Assembly (NCBI GenBank): GCA_963815535.1
Contig: CAWFGS010000006.1
Span: 124,001 to 188,000 of the forward strand
DNA from: CAWFGS01 sp963815535
Lineage (GTDB): Bacteria > Pseudomonadota > Alphaproteobacteria > Sphingomonadales > Sphingomonadaceae
Direction: 5' to 3'
DNA length: 64,000 nucleotides
Shown here: positions 27,419 to 36,348 of the stretch, piece by piece
Layout of the letters: each line of letters opens with the position of its first letter
Position numbering within the stretch: position 1 is the first letter of the stretch
Notes under the pieces: generated by a model
The model's database searches: none
What the model was told of the DNA's origin: nothing
The model's input: the letters and a program-made list of their open reading frames with translations, nothing else
Made by a program: the position numbers and the translations under genes

Positions 27419-28760
27419 TCAGGCGGCCGCAGCGCGCACGGCGTCGCAAATCGTATCGACCAGCCGTTCGACCTGCGCCGCATCGTCCCCTTCCGCCATG
27501 ACGCGGATGACGGGTTCCGTCCCTGATGGCCGGATGACGAGGCGACCTTTGCCATCCAGCTCGCGCTCGGCTGCGGCGATGGCATTCTTTACCGCCGCAT
27601 CGTCCAGCGGCGCGCCGCCTGCGTACCGTACGTTTTTCAACGTTTGCGGCACGGGATCGAACAGATGCAGCAGCGCACTTGCCTTGCTGGCCCGATTGCA
27701 CCAGCGCCGCCAGCACCTGCAATGCGGCGATCGTGCCGTCCCCGGTGGTCGCATGGTCGAGCAGGATCATATGCCCCGATTGCTCGCCCCCGACGTTGAA
27801 GTCCCCGCCGCGCATCATTTCCAGAACATGCCGATCGCCGACCTTGGCGCGTTCCAGGTTCAATCCCTGCGCTGTAAGATACCGTTCCAGGCCGAGGTTG
27901 GACATCACGGTCGCGACGATTCCGCCGCCGCGCAATTCGCCCGATGCCGCCATGCGCGTGGCGATCAGCGCCATCAGCTGATCGCCATCGACGGTGCGGC
28001 CCTGTTCGTCCACCACGATCAGACGATCCGCATCGCCATCCAGCGCGATGCCGATATCGGCTTCTTCCGCGATCACTCGCGCTTTCAACGCGTCCAGCGC
28101 GGTGGAGCCGACGCCGTCGTTTATGTTGACGCCGTTGGGCGTCACACCCATCGCCACGACGGACGCGCCCAATTCCCATATGGCGGACGGCGCGACCTGA
28201 TAGGCCGCGCCATGCGCGCAATCGATCACGACTTTCAGCCCATCGAGCCGGACGTTTTCAGGCAGGGCGCGCTTCACCGCATGGATATACCGTCCGCTCG
28301 CATCGTCGATCCGCCGCGCCCGCCCCACATTGGCCGCCGGGGCCAGCGCGATGTCCGTTTCCATTCCCGCCTCGATCGCCAGTTCCTGCGCGTCGGACAG
28401 TTTGAACCCGTTCGGGCCGAACAGCTTGATCCCGTTATCTTCGTAAAGATTGTGGCTGGCGGAAATCATCACCCCCAGATCGGCACGCATTTCGCGAGTC
28501 AGCAGCGCGATGGCGGGGGTGGGCAGGGGGCCGGTCATGATGACGTCCATGCCGACGCTGGTGAACCCCGCCACCAGCGCGCTTTCCATCATATAACCCG
28601 ACAGGCGCGTATCCTTGCCGATGACGACGCGGTGTTTGTGATCGCCGCGCAGGAAATGCTTGCCCGCCGCCTGGCCCACTTTCATCGCGATGGCCGCAGT
28701 CATCACCCCGTCATTCGTGCGCCCGCGAATGCCGTCCGTACCGAAGAACTTGCGTGTCAT
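27419..28760 (-). CDS. glmM: Phosphoglucosamine mutase (frame broken once)
   Basis: GlmM interconverts glucosamine 6- and 1-phosphate for UDP-GlcNAc and is normally essential. The ATG at 28760 begins MTRKFFGTDGIRGRTND. The catalytic phosphoserine lies in GVMISASHNLYEDNG, the metal site in IGIALDGDADR, the sugar site in FNVGGEQSGHM and the phosphate site in LVIRPSGTEPVIRVM. The frame is lost at 27684-27685: an extra A on the coding strand; its removal gives SGQQASALLHLFDPVPQ. Corrected length of about 446 residues is typical. Confidence 0.95.
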
Positions 28761-28866
28761 GATCGTTCGATATTCCCTATGTGCGCCAGGTTTTACTCGC
28801 GGTGCGCCGACATTCTTGCCACGGGCTTGTGACGGCAATCCGCGATAAAGGGAAGGGCGGCGATCT

Positions 28867-30190
28867 ATGGACCATCGAACGCAAGGTACGGGCGCGGAAA
28901 ATCCCGCCGATCGGATAGAACTGGTTCAGATCCGTCTGCCTGTATGGTGGACCTTCGCTGGGCTGATCGGCGGGCTGGTCGCCGGATTGCTGCTGGCCGG
29001 GTCTGCTCGATTGCAGGCGGTCACGGATTGGGTCGTGCCGGCGGCCGAACTGGCCGGAACATTGTGGCTGCGCGCGTTGCAGATGACGATCATTCCGCTG
29101 GTTGCGGCGCTGCTGGTGCTGGGCATATCGCAAATGGCGCAGGCCGCGCGAGCCGGGGCGACGGCACGGCGGATGCTGGCATGGGTGTTCGGCGTGCTGG
29201 CGTTCGGCGCGATCGCAACGGCGGTGCTGATGCCGATACTGCTGCGCGCATTTCCGATACCGGCAGGCGCGGCGGGGATGCTGGCCGTGGAAGCCGGGCA
29301 GGAACAGAGCGTGCCGCCGATAACCGACTTCATCGCATCGTTGATCGCGCCCAATATCGTCGCGGCGGCGGCCGAAACGGCCATGTTGCCGCTGACCATT
29401 TTCTTCGCCTTGTTCGCCGTCGCCATGTCGCGACTGCCGACAGGTCAGCGCGCCATTATGCTACGCGCGTTCAATGCGCTGGCGAATGTCATGCTGACCA
29501 TCATCGGCTGGGTGCTGTGGCTGGCCCCGGCGGGCGTGTTCGCGCTGGCGATCGGGGTCGCGGCGCGCAGCGGGGGCGGGGCGTTCGCGACCTTGGCGCA
29601 TTACATCCTGACCGTATCGGCGATGGGCGCGGTGGTGCTGCTGGCGGCCTATGCGATCGCAATAGCGGTCGGGCGCATCGGCCCCATACGGTTCGCGCGC
29701 GAAATCCTGCCCGCGCAGGCGGTCGCGATATCGACGCAAAGCTCGCTCGCCAGCTTGCCCGCCATGTTGGCCAGCGCGCGGCGGATGGGCATTCGCGACA
29801 GCACGGCGGATTTCGTGCTGCCGCTGGCCGTCGCGATATTTCGTGCGACCAGCCCGGCGGTCAATCTGGCGGTCGTGATCTATGTCGCGACGCTGGTCGG
29901 CGTGCCGTTGACGGCGGCCGTCATTGGCGGCAGGCGTGGGTGTGGCGCTGCTGATCAGCGTGGGCACGGTCAGCCTGCCGGGTTCCATCAGCTTCGTCGT
30001 GTCGATCGGGCCGATCGCGATCGTCATGGGCGTTCCGGTGGAACCGCTCGCGCTGTTGGTGGCGGTGGAGATGCTGCCCGATATCATGCGAACGCTGGCC
30101 AATGTGACCATGAACGTCGCGGTGACGGGCGCGGTGGAACGCGGCGTGGACGGCGATGGCTCCACCGCCGCTAAGAACCACTCGCAATAG
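28867..30190 (+). CDS. Dicarboxylate/amino acid:cation symporter, DAACS family (frame broken once)
   Basis: A secondary transporter of about 440 residues with eight or more helices. Family regions seen are TLWLRALQMTIIPLVAALLVLGI, ISTQSSLASLPAML (the serine-rich hairpin), and GVGVALLISVGTVSLPGSISF. Members import glutamate, aspartate or C4 acids with Na+ or H+. The frame is lost at 29926-29927: removing one G gives LTAAVIAAGVGVALL. It is transcribed away from glmM. Confidence 0.88.
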
Positions 30191-30252
30191 AAACGCTTTC
30201 GCATCGCCCGCGTTGGATAAGTGAACATTCACACAATCAAAGCGGAGCAATT

Positions 30253-30864
30253 ATGTCTTTCGAACTCATGAGCCTTCCCTATGCCGACGACGCGCTGTCC
30301 CCGGCCGTATCGGCGGAAACGCTGTCCTATCACCATGGCAAGCATCACAAGGCCTACGTCGACAAAACCAATGCCGCGATCGACGGCACGGCGCATTCCG
30401 ACAAATCGCTGGAAGACGTCATCGCCGCCGCGCGTGGCAGCGATCAGGGATTGTTCAACAATTCGGCGCAAAGCTGGAACCACGGTTTCTACTGGCATTC
30501 GATGGCGGGGGAAGAAACCACTCCGTCCGACGAATTGTCGTCTATGATCGAAACCGCTTTCGGTTCGGTCGATGCGCTGAAGGAAAAGCTGCAGGAACGC
30601 GGTGCCGGCCATTTCGCCAGCGGCTGGGTCTGGCTTGCGGAAAAGGACGGCAAGCTCTCGATCGAAGAAACGCATGACGGCGACACGCTGGCAGACAGCG
30701 ATTTCAATCCGTTGTTGACGATCGACGTGTGGGAACATGCCTATTACCTCGATCACCAGAACGCACGGCCCGCCTATCTGAAAGCAGTGACGGGCGACAA
30801 GCTGAACTGGCAGTTCGCATCCGACAACCTGGCGCGTGGCAAGACCTGGCAGTACCCCGCCTAA
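30253..30864 (+). CDS. sodB: Superoxide dismutase, Fe type
   Basis: A 203-residue cytoplasmic Fe/Mn superoxide dismutase without signal peptide. Metal ligands are His27 (SYHHGKHH), His77 (SWNHGFYW), Asp159 and His163 (DVWEHAYYLDHQN). Gln73 in SAQSWNH is the outer-sphere residue position typical of iron enzymes. A GGAG lies just before the start, and a strong hairpin follows the stop. Confidence 0.96.
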   Translation: MSFELMSLPYADDALSPAVSAETLSYHHGKHHKAYVDKTNAAIDGTAHSDKSLEDVIAAARGSDQGLFNNSAQSWNHGFYWHSMAGEETTPSDELSSMIETAFGSVDALKEKLQERGAGHFASGWVWLAEKDGKLSIEETHDGDTLADSDFNPLLTIDVWEHAYYLDHQNARPAYLKAVTGDKLNWQFASDNLARGKTWQYPA

Positions 30865-30887
30865 GAAGACTCTTTGCAGACGATCAG

Positions 30888-30925
30888 CGGCCCGCCCTCA
30901 TTTCGGTGACGGCGGGCCGTTCGTT
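30888..30925 (+). terminator. Rho-independent-like terminator after sodB
   Basis: The 9-bp arms CGGCCCGCC (30888-30896) and GGCGGGCCG (30911-30919) form a perfect stem with a 14-nt loop, followed by TTCGTTATT. It begins 23 bp after the sodB stop. It overlaps the last codons of the convergent AI-2E transporter gene, so it may also end that transcript, although the T-rich side favours the plus strand. Confidence 0.7.
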
Positions 30926-32124
30926 ATTGCGGAAGGTTCCTCCTGCGCTTCGAGCGCCAGACGGTTCGTTTCGAACAGCGGTTCGCCGAACATGAAACCG
31001 ACCAGATTGGGTCGCCCGATATGATCGAACAGAGCGGTCAGGATCAGCAGGATGGGCACCGACAGCAACGCGCCGAAAACGCCCCACACCCACGAAAAAT
31101 AGCTGAACGCGATCAGGATCATCACCGGGTTCATGGTGAACCGTTTGCCCAATATCGACGGGGTGACCACATTCGCTTCGAACGTGTGCAGCGCCAGATA
31201 GGCGGCCGCCGGGATCAGGCCCAGAAACACCGTTTCCGCCGTGCCGATGCCGAACAGCGACAGCAATCCCACCATCGCCAGCGGGCCGATATAGGGCACG
31301 AAATTCAATATTGCCGCCAGCCCGCCCCACATGACCGGCGCGTCCAGCCCCAACGCCCACGCGCCCGATGCGACCACCACGCCGACGCCGGTGTTGATGA
31401 AACCCACGGTCAGGATGTAGGCCGCGACCCGGTCCTGCACTTCGCGCATCATGCGCGCCGCGCGAATGCTGGTACCGAAACTCGCCCGGTCGAGCAGCAG
31501 ATGCTGGCGCATTCGCACCCGCGCCTCGATCATGAAAAACGTCATCAGAAACGTCAGCAGGACTTCCAGCAACACGGACGGCGCGGTGAAGGCGAGCTGC
31601 TGCAATACGGATGGCGATGCCAGCACGACCTGACTTGCATCCGTGCGACCCATCATTTCCGCCATGCGTTCGTTCGCGGCGGCAAGCCAGGCGAATTCTT
31701 CCTGCAGCTGGCCAAAGCGTGTGCCGACCTGTTCCGCCATTGCGGGCAGCGCATCGAACAGCGCGGTCGCCGGCTGCAGGATCAGCCCCAGCGCCACCAC
31801 CACGATGGCAAAAAACACCATCAGCGCGATCAGGGACGCGAACATATTGGGGAAGCCCCACCCGGATATCCGATCGGCCAGCGGGGACAGAACGATAGTC
31901 AGCACGATAGCGCTGACGACCGGCAGGAACACGACGGAGCCGATCGACAGCACGAAAGGCAACGCCAGAAACAAACCGACGCCCAGCAGCAACACCAATG
32001 TCGAAATCAGGCGCAATTCCTGCCGCACGAGCGCCATTCGCGGCGCACCGTTTCGGGCCGCCGTTTGCGAATGTTCGGCATGGCCCTTGGCGGGCGTTAG
32101 GGGGTCGGGCGGCGACATCGCCAT
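30898..32124 (-). CDS. AI-2E family transporter
   Basis: A 408-residue polytopic membrane protein of the AI-2E/PerM family. It has the paired N-terminal helices, a long soluble segment (about residues 115-165), and the C-terminal signature NFVPYIGPLAMVGLL and KRFTMNPVMILIAFSYFSWVWGVFGALLSVPIL. Some relatives are Na+/H+ antiporters, others export small signals; the role here is not known. It converges with sodB. Confidence 0.88.
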   Translation of the reverse strand: MAMSPPDPLTPAKGHAEHSQTAARNGAPRMALVRQELRLISTLVLLLGVGLFLALPFVLSIGSVVFLPVVSAIVLTIVLSPLADRISGWGFPNMFASLIALMVFFAIVVVALGLILQPATALFDALPAMAEQVGTRFGQLQEEFAWLAAANERMAEMMGRTDASQVVLASPSVLQQLAFTAPSVLLEVLLTFLMTFFMIEARVRMRQHLLLDRASFGTSIRAARMMREVQDRVAAYILTVGFINTGVGVVVASGAWALGLDAPVMWGGLAAILNFVPYIGPLAMVGLLSLFGIGTAETVFLGLIPAAAYLALHTFEANVVTPSILGKRFTMNPVMILIAFSYFSWVWGVFGALLSVPILLILTALFDHIGRPNLVGFMFGEPLFETNRLALEAQEEPSAITNGPPSPK

Positions 32125-32173
32125 CCTTTGCCCCGCGCCCGCTTCTAGGGCAAGTCGCGTCGATCAGGCGCGA

Positions 32174-32786
32174 TCAGATCTTCGCGGCCAATCCGTTGCC
32201 TGCCGCGACCGTGTCCAGTTCTTCCAGAATGGCCCGATGCGCGCCTGCATCCTTGATCGACCGGTTGCGGAATATCGCCATCGGCCAGCATGGAATTGAG
32301 CGTTGCGCGCGCACGGCCGACCCGGCTTTTGATCGTACCGACCGCGCAGCCGCAGATCGTTGCCGCTTCTTCGTAGGAAAAACCGCCCGCACCCACCAGC
32401 AACAAGGCCTCGCGCCGTTCGGGCGGCAAGGTCAGCAGAGCACGGTGCATATCGGACAGATGGATCGGTTCTTCCTGTCCGGCAGGGGCGGTCAGGATGC
32501 GTTCGGCGACGTTTTCATCATATTCGCCGCGAAACCGGTTGCGGCGCATATCGGTCAGATAGGCATTGCGAAGAATGACGAAAGTCCAGGCGCGCATGGA
32601 TGTGCCGGGCTGAAACCGTTCCTGCGCCGCCCATGCCTTCATCAACGCTTCCTGAACCAGATCGTCGGCCATGTCGGGGCGACCGCACAATCCGCGCGCG
32701 AATGCGCGCAAATGGGGCACCACTTCGGTCAGTTCGCGTTTGAAATCGGCCTGTTGCTGTTCGGTTCGTTGGGATGGTTCGTTCAT
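32174..32786 (-). CDS. ecfG: EcfG general stress response sigma factor (frame broken near C-terminus)
   Basis: An EcfG-type ECF sigma factor: region 2 VPHLRAFARGLCGRPDMADDLVQEALMKAWAA with TSMRAWTFVILRNAYLTDMRRNR, and region 4 LPPERREALLLVGAGGFSYEEAATICGCAVGTIKSRVGRARATL. The frame is lost at 32271-32272: one extra T on the coding strand. Removing it gives LADGDIRNRSIKDAGAHRAIL and a stop at 32174, instead of a run-on to 32145. It overlaps nepR by 4 bp. It should direct transcription of the alphaproteobacterial general stress regulon when released from NepR. Confidence 0.92.
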
Positions 32787-32935
32787 TGCGGGGTATCGTC
32801 CAGCTTGGACAGCAAATCCTTGAAAGTGTCGGGCAAGGGTTCATCCACGACGGAATCGTACAATTGCCGCAATCCGTCCGCCCATTCGGGTTTCTCGCCA
32901 GAGGGGGTGGCTGGCCCGTCCTTATCGTTCTGCAT
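32783..32935 (-). CDS. nepR: NepR anti-sigma factor (50 aa)
   Basis: A 50-residue protein starting MQNDKDGPATPSG. It holds the NepR core: LRQLYDSVVDEPLPDTFKDLL followed by SKLDD, the two helices that bind EcfG and, after stress, the receiver-inducible PhyR. The stop overlaps the ecfG start (ATGA), so the sigma and anti-sigma factors are translationally coupled. An EcfG-type promoter lies upstream at 33048-33072. Confidence 0.93.
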   Translation of the reverse strand: MQNDKDGPATPSGEKPEWADGLRQLYDSVVDEPLPDTFKDLLSKLDDTPQ

Positions 32936-33047
32936 GATCGTTCCACATGGTGCAAAAATCCGTCGTTTGGCGGACCGTTCGATATCGGTTCGAACGGTTG
33001 GCGCGTTTGATGGCCGGGCAATGCCCGGACCCTGTATATGAAAGGCG

Positions 33048-33072
33048 AACGGCGAAACTTGCCTTTTGTTCC
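33048..33072 (-). promoter_or_regulatory. EcfG-type promoter of nepR-ecfG
   Basis: On the minus strand GGAAC (33068-33072) and CGTT (33048-33051) are separated by exactly 16 bases, the EcfG consensus. The transcript would start near 33041, leaving about 105 nt before nepR. It implies positive autoregulation of the sigma factor. The same element and spacing occur ahead of phyR and the single-REC gene. Confidence 0.75.
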
Positions 33073-33209
33073 CTTATCGCGGCACCAACGGGCGCGTTCG
33101 CGCGTATGGCAGTGGGGCCTGCTGAATTCCCGGCATCCCCGAACCGACAACGGACATCGATAGGCCGTATCGATCGTACGAACCGAACAGGGATCTAATT
33201 GGAGCGCGC

Positions 33210-34883
33210 GTGGTCAATACCGACAAACCCATAACCACCTCGCGCCGGATGTTGGTCGATTATCCACGCGGCGTTCCGCTGATTATCTTCATCATGATCG
33301 CGGCCATCACCTGCATCAGCGTATGGGCCATCGAACGCGGTGAAAACGCGCGGCGCGACGCCGCTTTGCTGGAAAAATCCCACGCCATATCCACTGCGCT
33401 GGAACGCCGTGTCGATGCGACGGACAGTTACCTGCGCGCAGGATCGACGTTGTTCGGCACGGTCGACGACGTCACCCCGCGCCTGTTCCGGCGTTTCGTG
33501 TCCGAATTGCGGATCGACGGCGATTATCGCGGGGCGGAAGGGATCGGCTGGGCCAATGCGTTAACAGGCGAAGAGGCATTGTCTGCGGATTATCCCGGTG
33601 CGGCCCCGGTTTTTCCAGTCCCCAGTGCGGATCGCGATTTGGTGACGCCCGTCACGTTCCTGCAACCCGATACGCCGCGCAACCGGCTGGCGCTGGGCTA
33701 CGACATGTATTCCAACGACGTCCGGCGCATGGCGATGGATCAGGCGCGAAACTCCGTCCGCCCGACTGCGACCGGCCCCCTGGTCCTGTTGCAGGAAGGC
33801 GGGGCGGAGGTCGCGGGGTTCATCGTATATATGCCCGTGTTCGAAGGGGTGGGCAACGAACGGATGCTGCGCGGATTTATCTACAGCCCGTTCAGCGCGC
33901 CGCGTTTTCTCGATTCCGCCGTTCCCATCATCGAGCGCGATCGCACGAAAGTCAGCCTGTATGGCGGCGATCTTAACGAAGACAGTCTGCTGGCCACGAT
34001 CGGCGAAGGTGCGACGGATGATGGGGCATTGCGCCAAAGCGTGCGAATCGCGGACCGGGATTTCATCCTGACCATCGCTCGCGCGGCGCAGCCGTCCTTG
34101 TCGCAGCTGTCGATGATAACCCTGCTGTTCGGCATTGCCGTTGCCAGCCTGTTGATGGTTGTCGCGCGATTGCTGACGCAGCAGGCGATGGAAGATCGCG
34201 CGGCGCTGGCTTGGCTGGAAGAGCAAAATTCGATCCGCAATTCATTGACGCGCGAACTGAACCACCGGGTTAAGAACACGTTGGCGAACGTCCTGTCCAT
34301 TCTTTCGCTGACTCGCCGCCGATCGACCACGCTGGCGGGGTTTGCCGACAGTCTGGACGGCCGCATTCGCGCCTTGTCGGCGACACACGATCTGCTGACT
34401 CAATCGGAATGGGGCACGACCGCCGTTCGCGCCGTGATCGAGGCGGAGCTGGCCCCCTACGTCCATAGCGGGGACCGGGCGCTGGAACTGTCCGGGCCAT
34501 CCGTCGAACTGTCTCCCAGCGATGCCCTGTCGCTGGGCCTTGCCATTCACGAACTCGCCACCAATGCCGCCAAATTCGGCGCGTTGAGCGTGGCGGAAGG
34601 CAAGGTTTCGGTAATCTGGACGCTGATCAACAGCGGATTGGCGCGCATCGACTGGGTGGAATCCGATGGGCCGAGTGTGCCCACCGAACGCGCGCGCGGA
34701 TTCGGTAGCGATCTGATCGAAAAGATCGTTGCGCATGAATTGCGCCATCCGGTCAATCTCGATTTCGCGCCGGAGGGGGTGCGATGCACGCTGCTGGTCC
34801 CGGTGCGCGAGATGAGCGAATTCGCCTTACGCGCGCGCTTGCGTAGCGAGAACGCCGCCAATGTGCAGCATACGGGCAGCTGA
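33210..34883 (+). CDS. CHASE-domain HWE/HisKA_2 sensor histidine kinase
   Basis: A 557-residue membrane kinase. A helix (about residues 17-38) leads into a periplasmic CHASE domain (RVDATDSYLRAGSTLF, FRRFVSELRIDGDYRGAEGIGWANAL), then a second helix (about 297-315). The kinase core has the HisKA_2/HWE phosphoacceptor ELNHRVKNTLANVLSI (His near residue 352) and an ATPase domain with ALSLGLAIHELATNAAKFGALS. It is divergent from nepR-ecfG and next to phyR, so it is the likely stress-sensing kinase that phosphorylates PhyR. The ligand of the CHASE domain is unknown. I see no EcfG box on this strand. Confidence 0.9.
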   Translation: MVNTDKPITTSRRMLVDYPRGVPLIIFIMIAAITCISVWAIERGENARRDAALLEKSHAISTALERRVDATDSYLRAGSTLFGTVDDVTPRLFRRFVSELRIDGDYRGAEGIGWANALTGEEALSADYPGAAPVFPVPSADRDLVTPVTFLQPDTPRNRLALGYDMYSNDVRRMAMDQARNSVRPTATGPLVLLQEGGAEVAGFIVYMPVFEGVGNERMLRGFIYSPFSAPRFLDSAVPIIERDRTKVSLYGGDLNEDSLLATIGEGATDDGALRQSVRIADRDFILTIARAAQPSLSQLSMITLLFGIAVASLLMVVARLLTQQAMEDRAALAWLEEQNSIRNSLTRELNHRVKNTLANVLSILSLTRRRSTTLAGFADSLDGRIRALSATHDLLTQSEWGTTAVRAVIEAELAPYVHSGDRALELSGPSVELSPSDALSLGLAIHELATNAAKFGALSVAEGKVSVIWTLINSGLARIDWVESDGPSVPTERARGFGSDLIEKIVAHELRHPVNLDFAPEGVRCTLLVPVREMSEFALRARLRSENAANVQHTGS

Positions 34884-34894
34884 TCGGCGGATAT

Positions 34895-34925
34895 AAAAAG
34901 GGCGCGGAGCCGAAGCGCCGCGCCC
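34895..34925 (-). terminator. Intrinsic terminator of phyR
   Basis: GGGCGCGG (34900-34907) and CCGCGCCC (34918-34925) form an 8-bp GC stem. Read on the minus strand the stem is followed directly by TTTTT (34899-34895). It lies between the convergent ends of the kinase gene and phyR, 22 bp after the phyR stop. Confidence 0.75.
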
Positions 34926-34947
34926 CCAGAACTTCTGTGATATGTAA

Positions 34948-35739
34948 TTACCCAGCGGCGTTTTTCGTGCCGAAAAACAACGCCTGGCTGATCGTGGTGC
35001 GAACCGTCTGTTCCTGAAACGGCTTGGTCACCAGGAAAGTCGGTTCGGGACGATCGCCGGTCAGCAGCCGTTCGGGATAGGCGGTGATGAAGATCACCGG
35101 CACGCTGTAATCCTTCAGAATATCGTCCACCGCATCCAACCCGGACGATCCATCGGCCAGTTGAATATCGGCCAGCACCAGCCCCGGCTTGTTCTCGGCA
35201 ATGACTTCCTGTGCCTGCGTGCGCGTGGCGGCCGTGCCGCAGATATCGTGGCCCAGCGACCGCACCAGGTCTTCCAGCTGCATCGAGATCAGCGGTTCGT
35301 CTTCGATAATCAGAACGCTGGTGGTCGATTCCTTGTCGATTTCCCCCACGGCCTCGGTCACCAGCCCTTCGACATCCTCCGCCTTCATATCCATGATTTC
35401 GGCGGCCTGTTCGATGCTGAAATCTTCCAGCGTCGTCAGCAACAGTGCCTGCCGATTGAGGGGGGTGACTGTGCTGAGCCGGGCATCGGCCGATACCATG
35501 CCATCGGTTTCCGGCGCGGCCTCGTCCACTTCCATATAGGCGCTGGACCATACCTTGTTGAAAGCACGATAGAGCGGCACGCGCCCTTCGTTAAGGGAAG
35601 CCTTCAGATCGTCATCGGCCAGGGCCGCTTCCAACGTGGTGCGGACATAAGTGTCGCCGGTGGCCTGCGACCCCGTCAGAGCGCGCGCATACCGGCGCAG
35701 ATAGGGGAGATTGGCAGCAACCTGTTCGCCAAGGGACAT
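34948..35739 (-). CDS. phyR: PhyR response regulator of the general stress response
   Basis: A 263-residue PhyR. The N-terminal sigma-like domain (EQVAANLPYLRRYARALTGSQATGDTYVR; FNKVWSS; LTTLEDFSIEQAAEIMDM) mimics EcfG and captures NepR. The C-terminal receiver begins SVLIIEDEPLISMQLE, with phosphoacceptor Asp191 (VLADIQLAD) and the FITAYPE switch region. ATG at 35739 was chosen because the sigma-like domain begins there. It has its own EcfG-type promoter and a terminator. Confidence 0.95.
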   Translation of the reverse strand: MSLGEQVAANLPYLRRYARALTGSQATGDTYVRTTLEAALADDDLKASLNEGRVPLYRAFNKVWSSAYMEVDEAAPETDGMVSADARLSTVTPLNRQALLLTTLEDFSIEQAAEIMDMKAEDVEGLVTEAVGEIDKESTTSVLIIEDEPLISMQLEDLVRSLGHDICGTAATRTQAQEVIAENKPGLVLADIQLADGSSGLDAVDDILKDYSVPVIFITAYPERLLTGDRPEPTFLVTKPFQEQTVRTTISQALFFGTKNAAG

Positions 35740-35768
35740 AAACTTCCTTCCATTATGGGTCGCGGATA

Positions 35769-35793
35769 AACGATTTGCGCGACCTTCGGTTCC
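35769..35793 (-). promoter_or_regulatory. EcfG-type promoter of phyR
   Basis: Minus strand: GGAAC (35789-35793), 16 bases, CGTT (35769-35772). The predicted start is about 25-30 nt ahead of the phyR ATG at 35739. It provides positive feedback on the anti-anti-sigma factor. Confidence 0.78.
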
Positions 35794-35820
35794 AAACACG
35801 TGTTTGCGGTGGGCGGCGTA

Positions 35821-36255
35821 TCAGCTCGCGGAAAGCCGTTCGCGCAGCCGGGCCATAATGCCGGCGCGGCGCGGCTTGCGAAGCAGCGCGACCAGTTCCG
35901 CCGGGTCGTAGGGTTTTTCCAATATCGCGCCCAATCCCGCGATATCGGGCGGAATATCCTGCGGGGCGCCGGTCGAAAAGATTATACGCGGGGCTTTGGT
36001 CCCCAGATTGACGACCAGTTCGGCAATCGCCCAGCCATCGTCGCGATCGGCGAGGTGAACGTCCAGAACTACGGCAAAAAACCGGCTGCCCCGCAACGCC
36101 GCCAAAGCTTCGTCGGTTGAAGAACACACCGTGATCGCGGTCGCTCCGCCATCTTCCAGCGCGGCCTGCATCGTCATCGCCAGGATGGCGTCATCCTCGA
36201 CAATCAATATCGGGCCGAGCGGACGTTCGCCCGATTTTCCGCCTCGTTTCGGCAT
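35821..36255 (-). CDS. Single-domain response regulator of the stress locus
   Basis: A 144-residue protein made of one receiver domain plus a short basic tail. Acidic pocket GPILIVEDDAILAM, phosphoacceptor Asp65 (VVLDVHLAD), switch residues IIFSTGAPQ, and Lys in ILEKPYDPAEL. There is no output domain. ATG at 36255 was chosen since the upstream extension is not receiver-like. Adjacency to phyR and its own EcfG-type promoter suggest a feedback or phosphate-sink role in the general stress response, which is inference. Confidence 0.85.
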   Translation of the reverse strand: MPKRGGKSGERPLGPILIVEDDAILAMTMQAALEDGGATAITVCSSTDEALAALRGSRFFAVVLDVHLADRDDGWAIAELVVNLGTKAPRIIFSTGAPQDIPPDIAGLGAILEKPYDPAELVALLRKPRRAGIMARLRERLSAS

Positions 36256-36303
36256 GACGCATTCCCTTGTCCGGTGAAACGGTCGTTTCGCCAGCGCAGA
36301 TAT

Positions 36304-36328
36304 AACGGGTGTCGCACCGGGCGGTTCC
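36304..36328 (-). promoter_or_regulatory. EcfG-type promoter of the single-REC gene
   Basis: Minus strand: GGAAC (36324-36328), 16 bases, CGTT (36304-36307), the same element and spacing as at phyR and nepR. It lies between the stop of the upstream acetyltransferase-like gene and the receiver gene start at 36255. Confidence 0.7.
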
Positions 36329-36348
36329 CGCACCCGGCGGGCCGGCGC

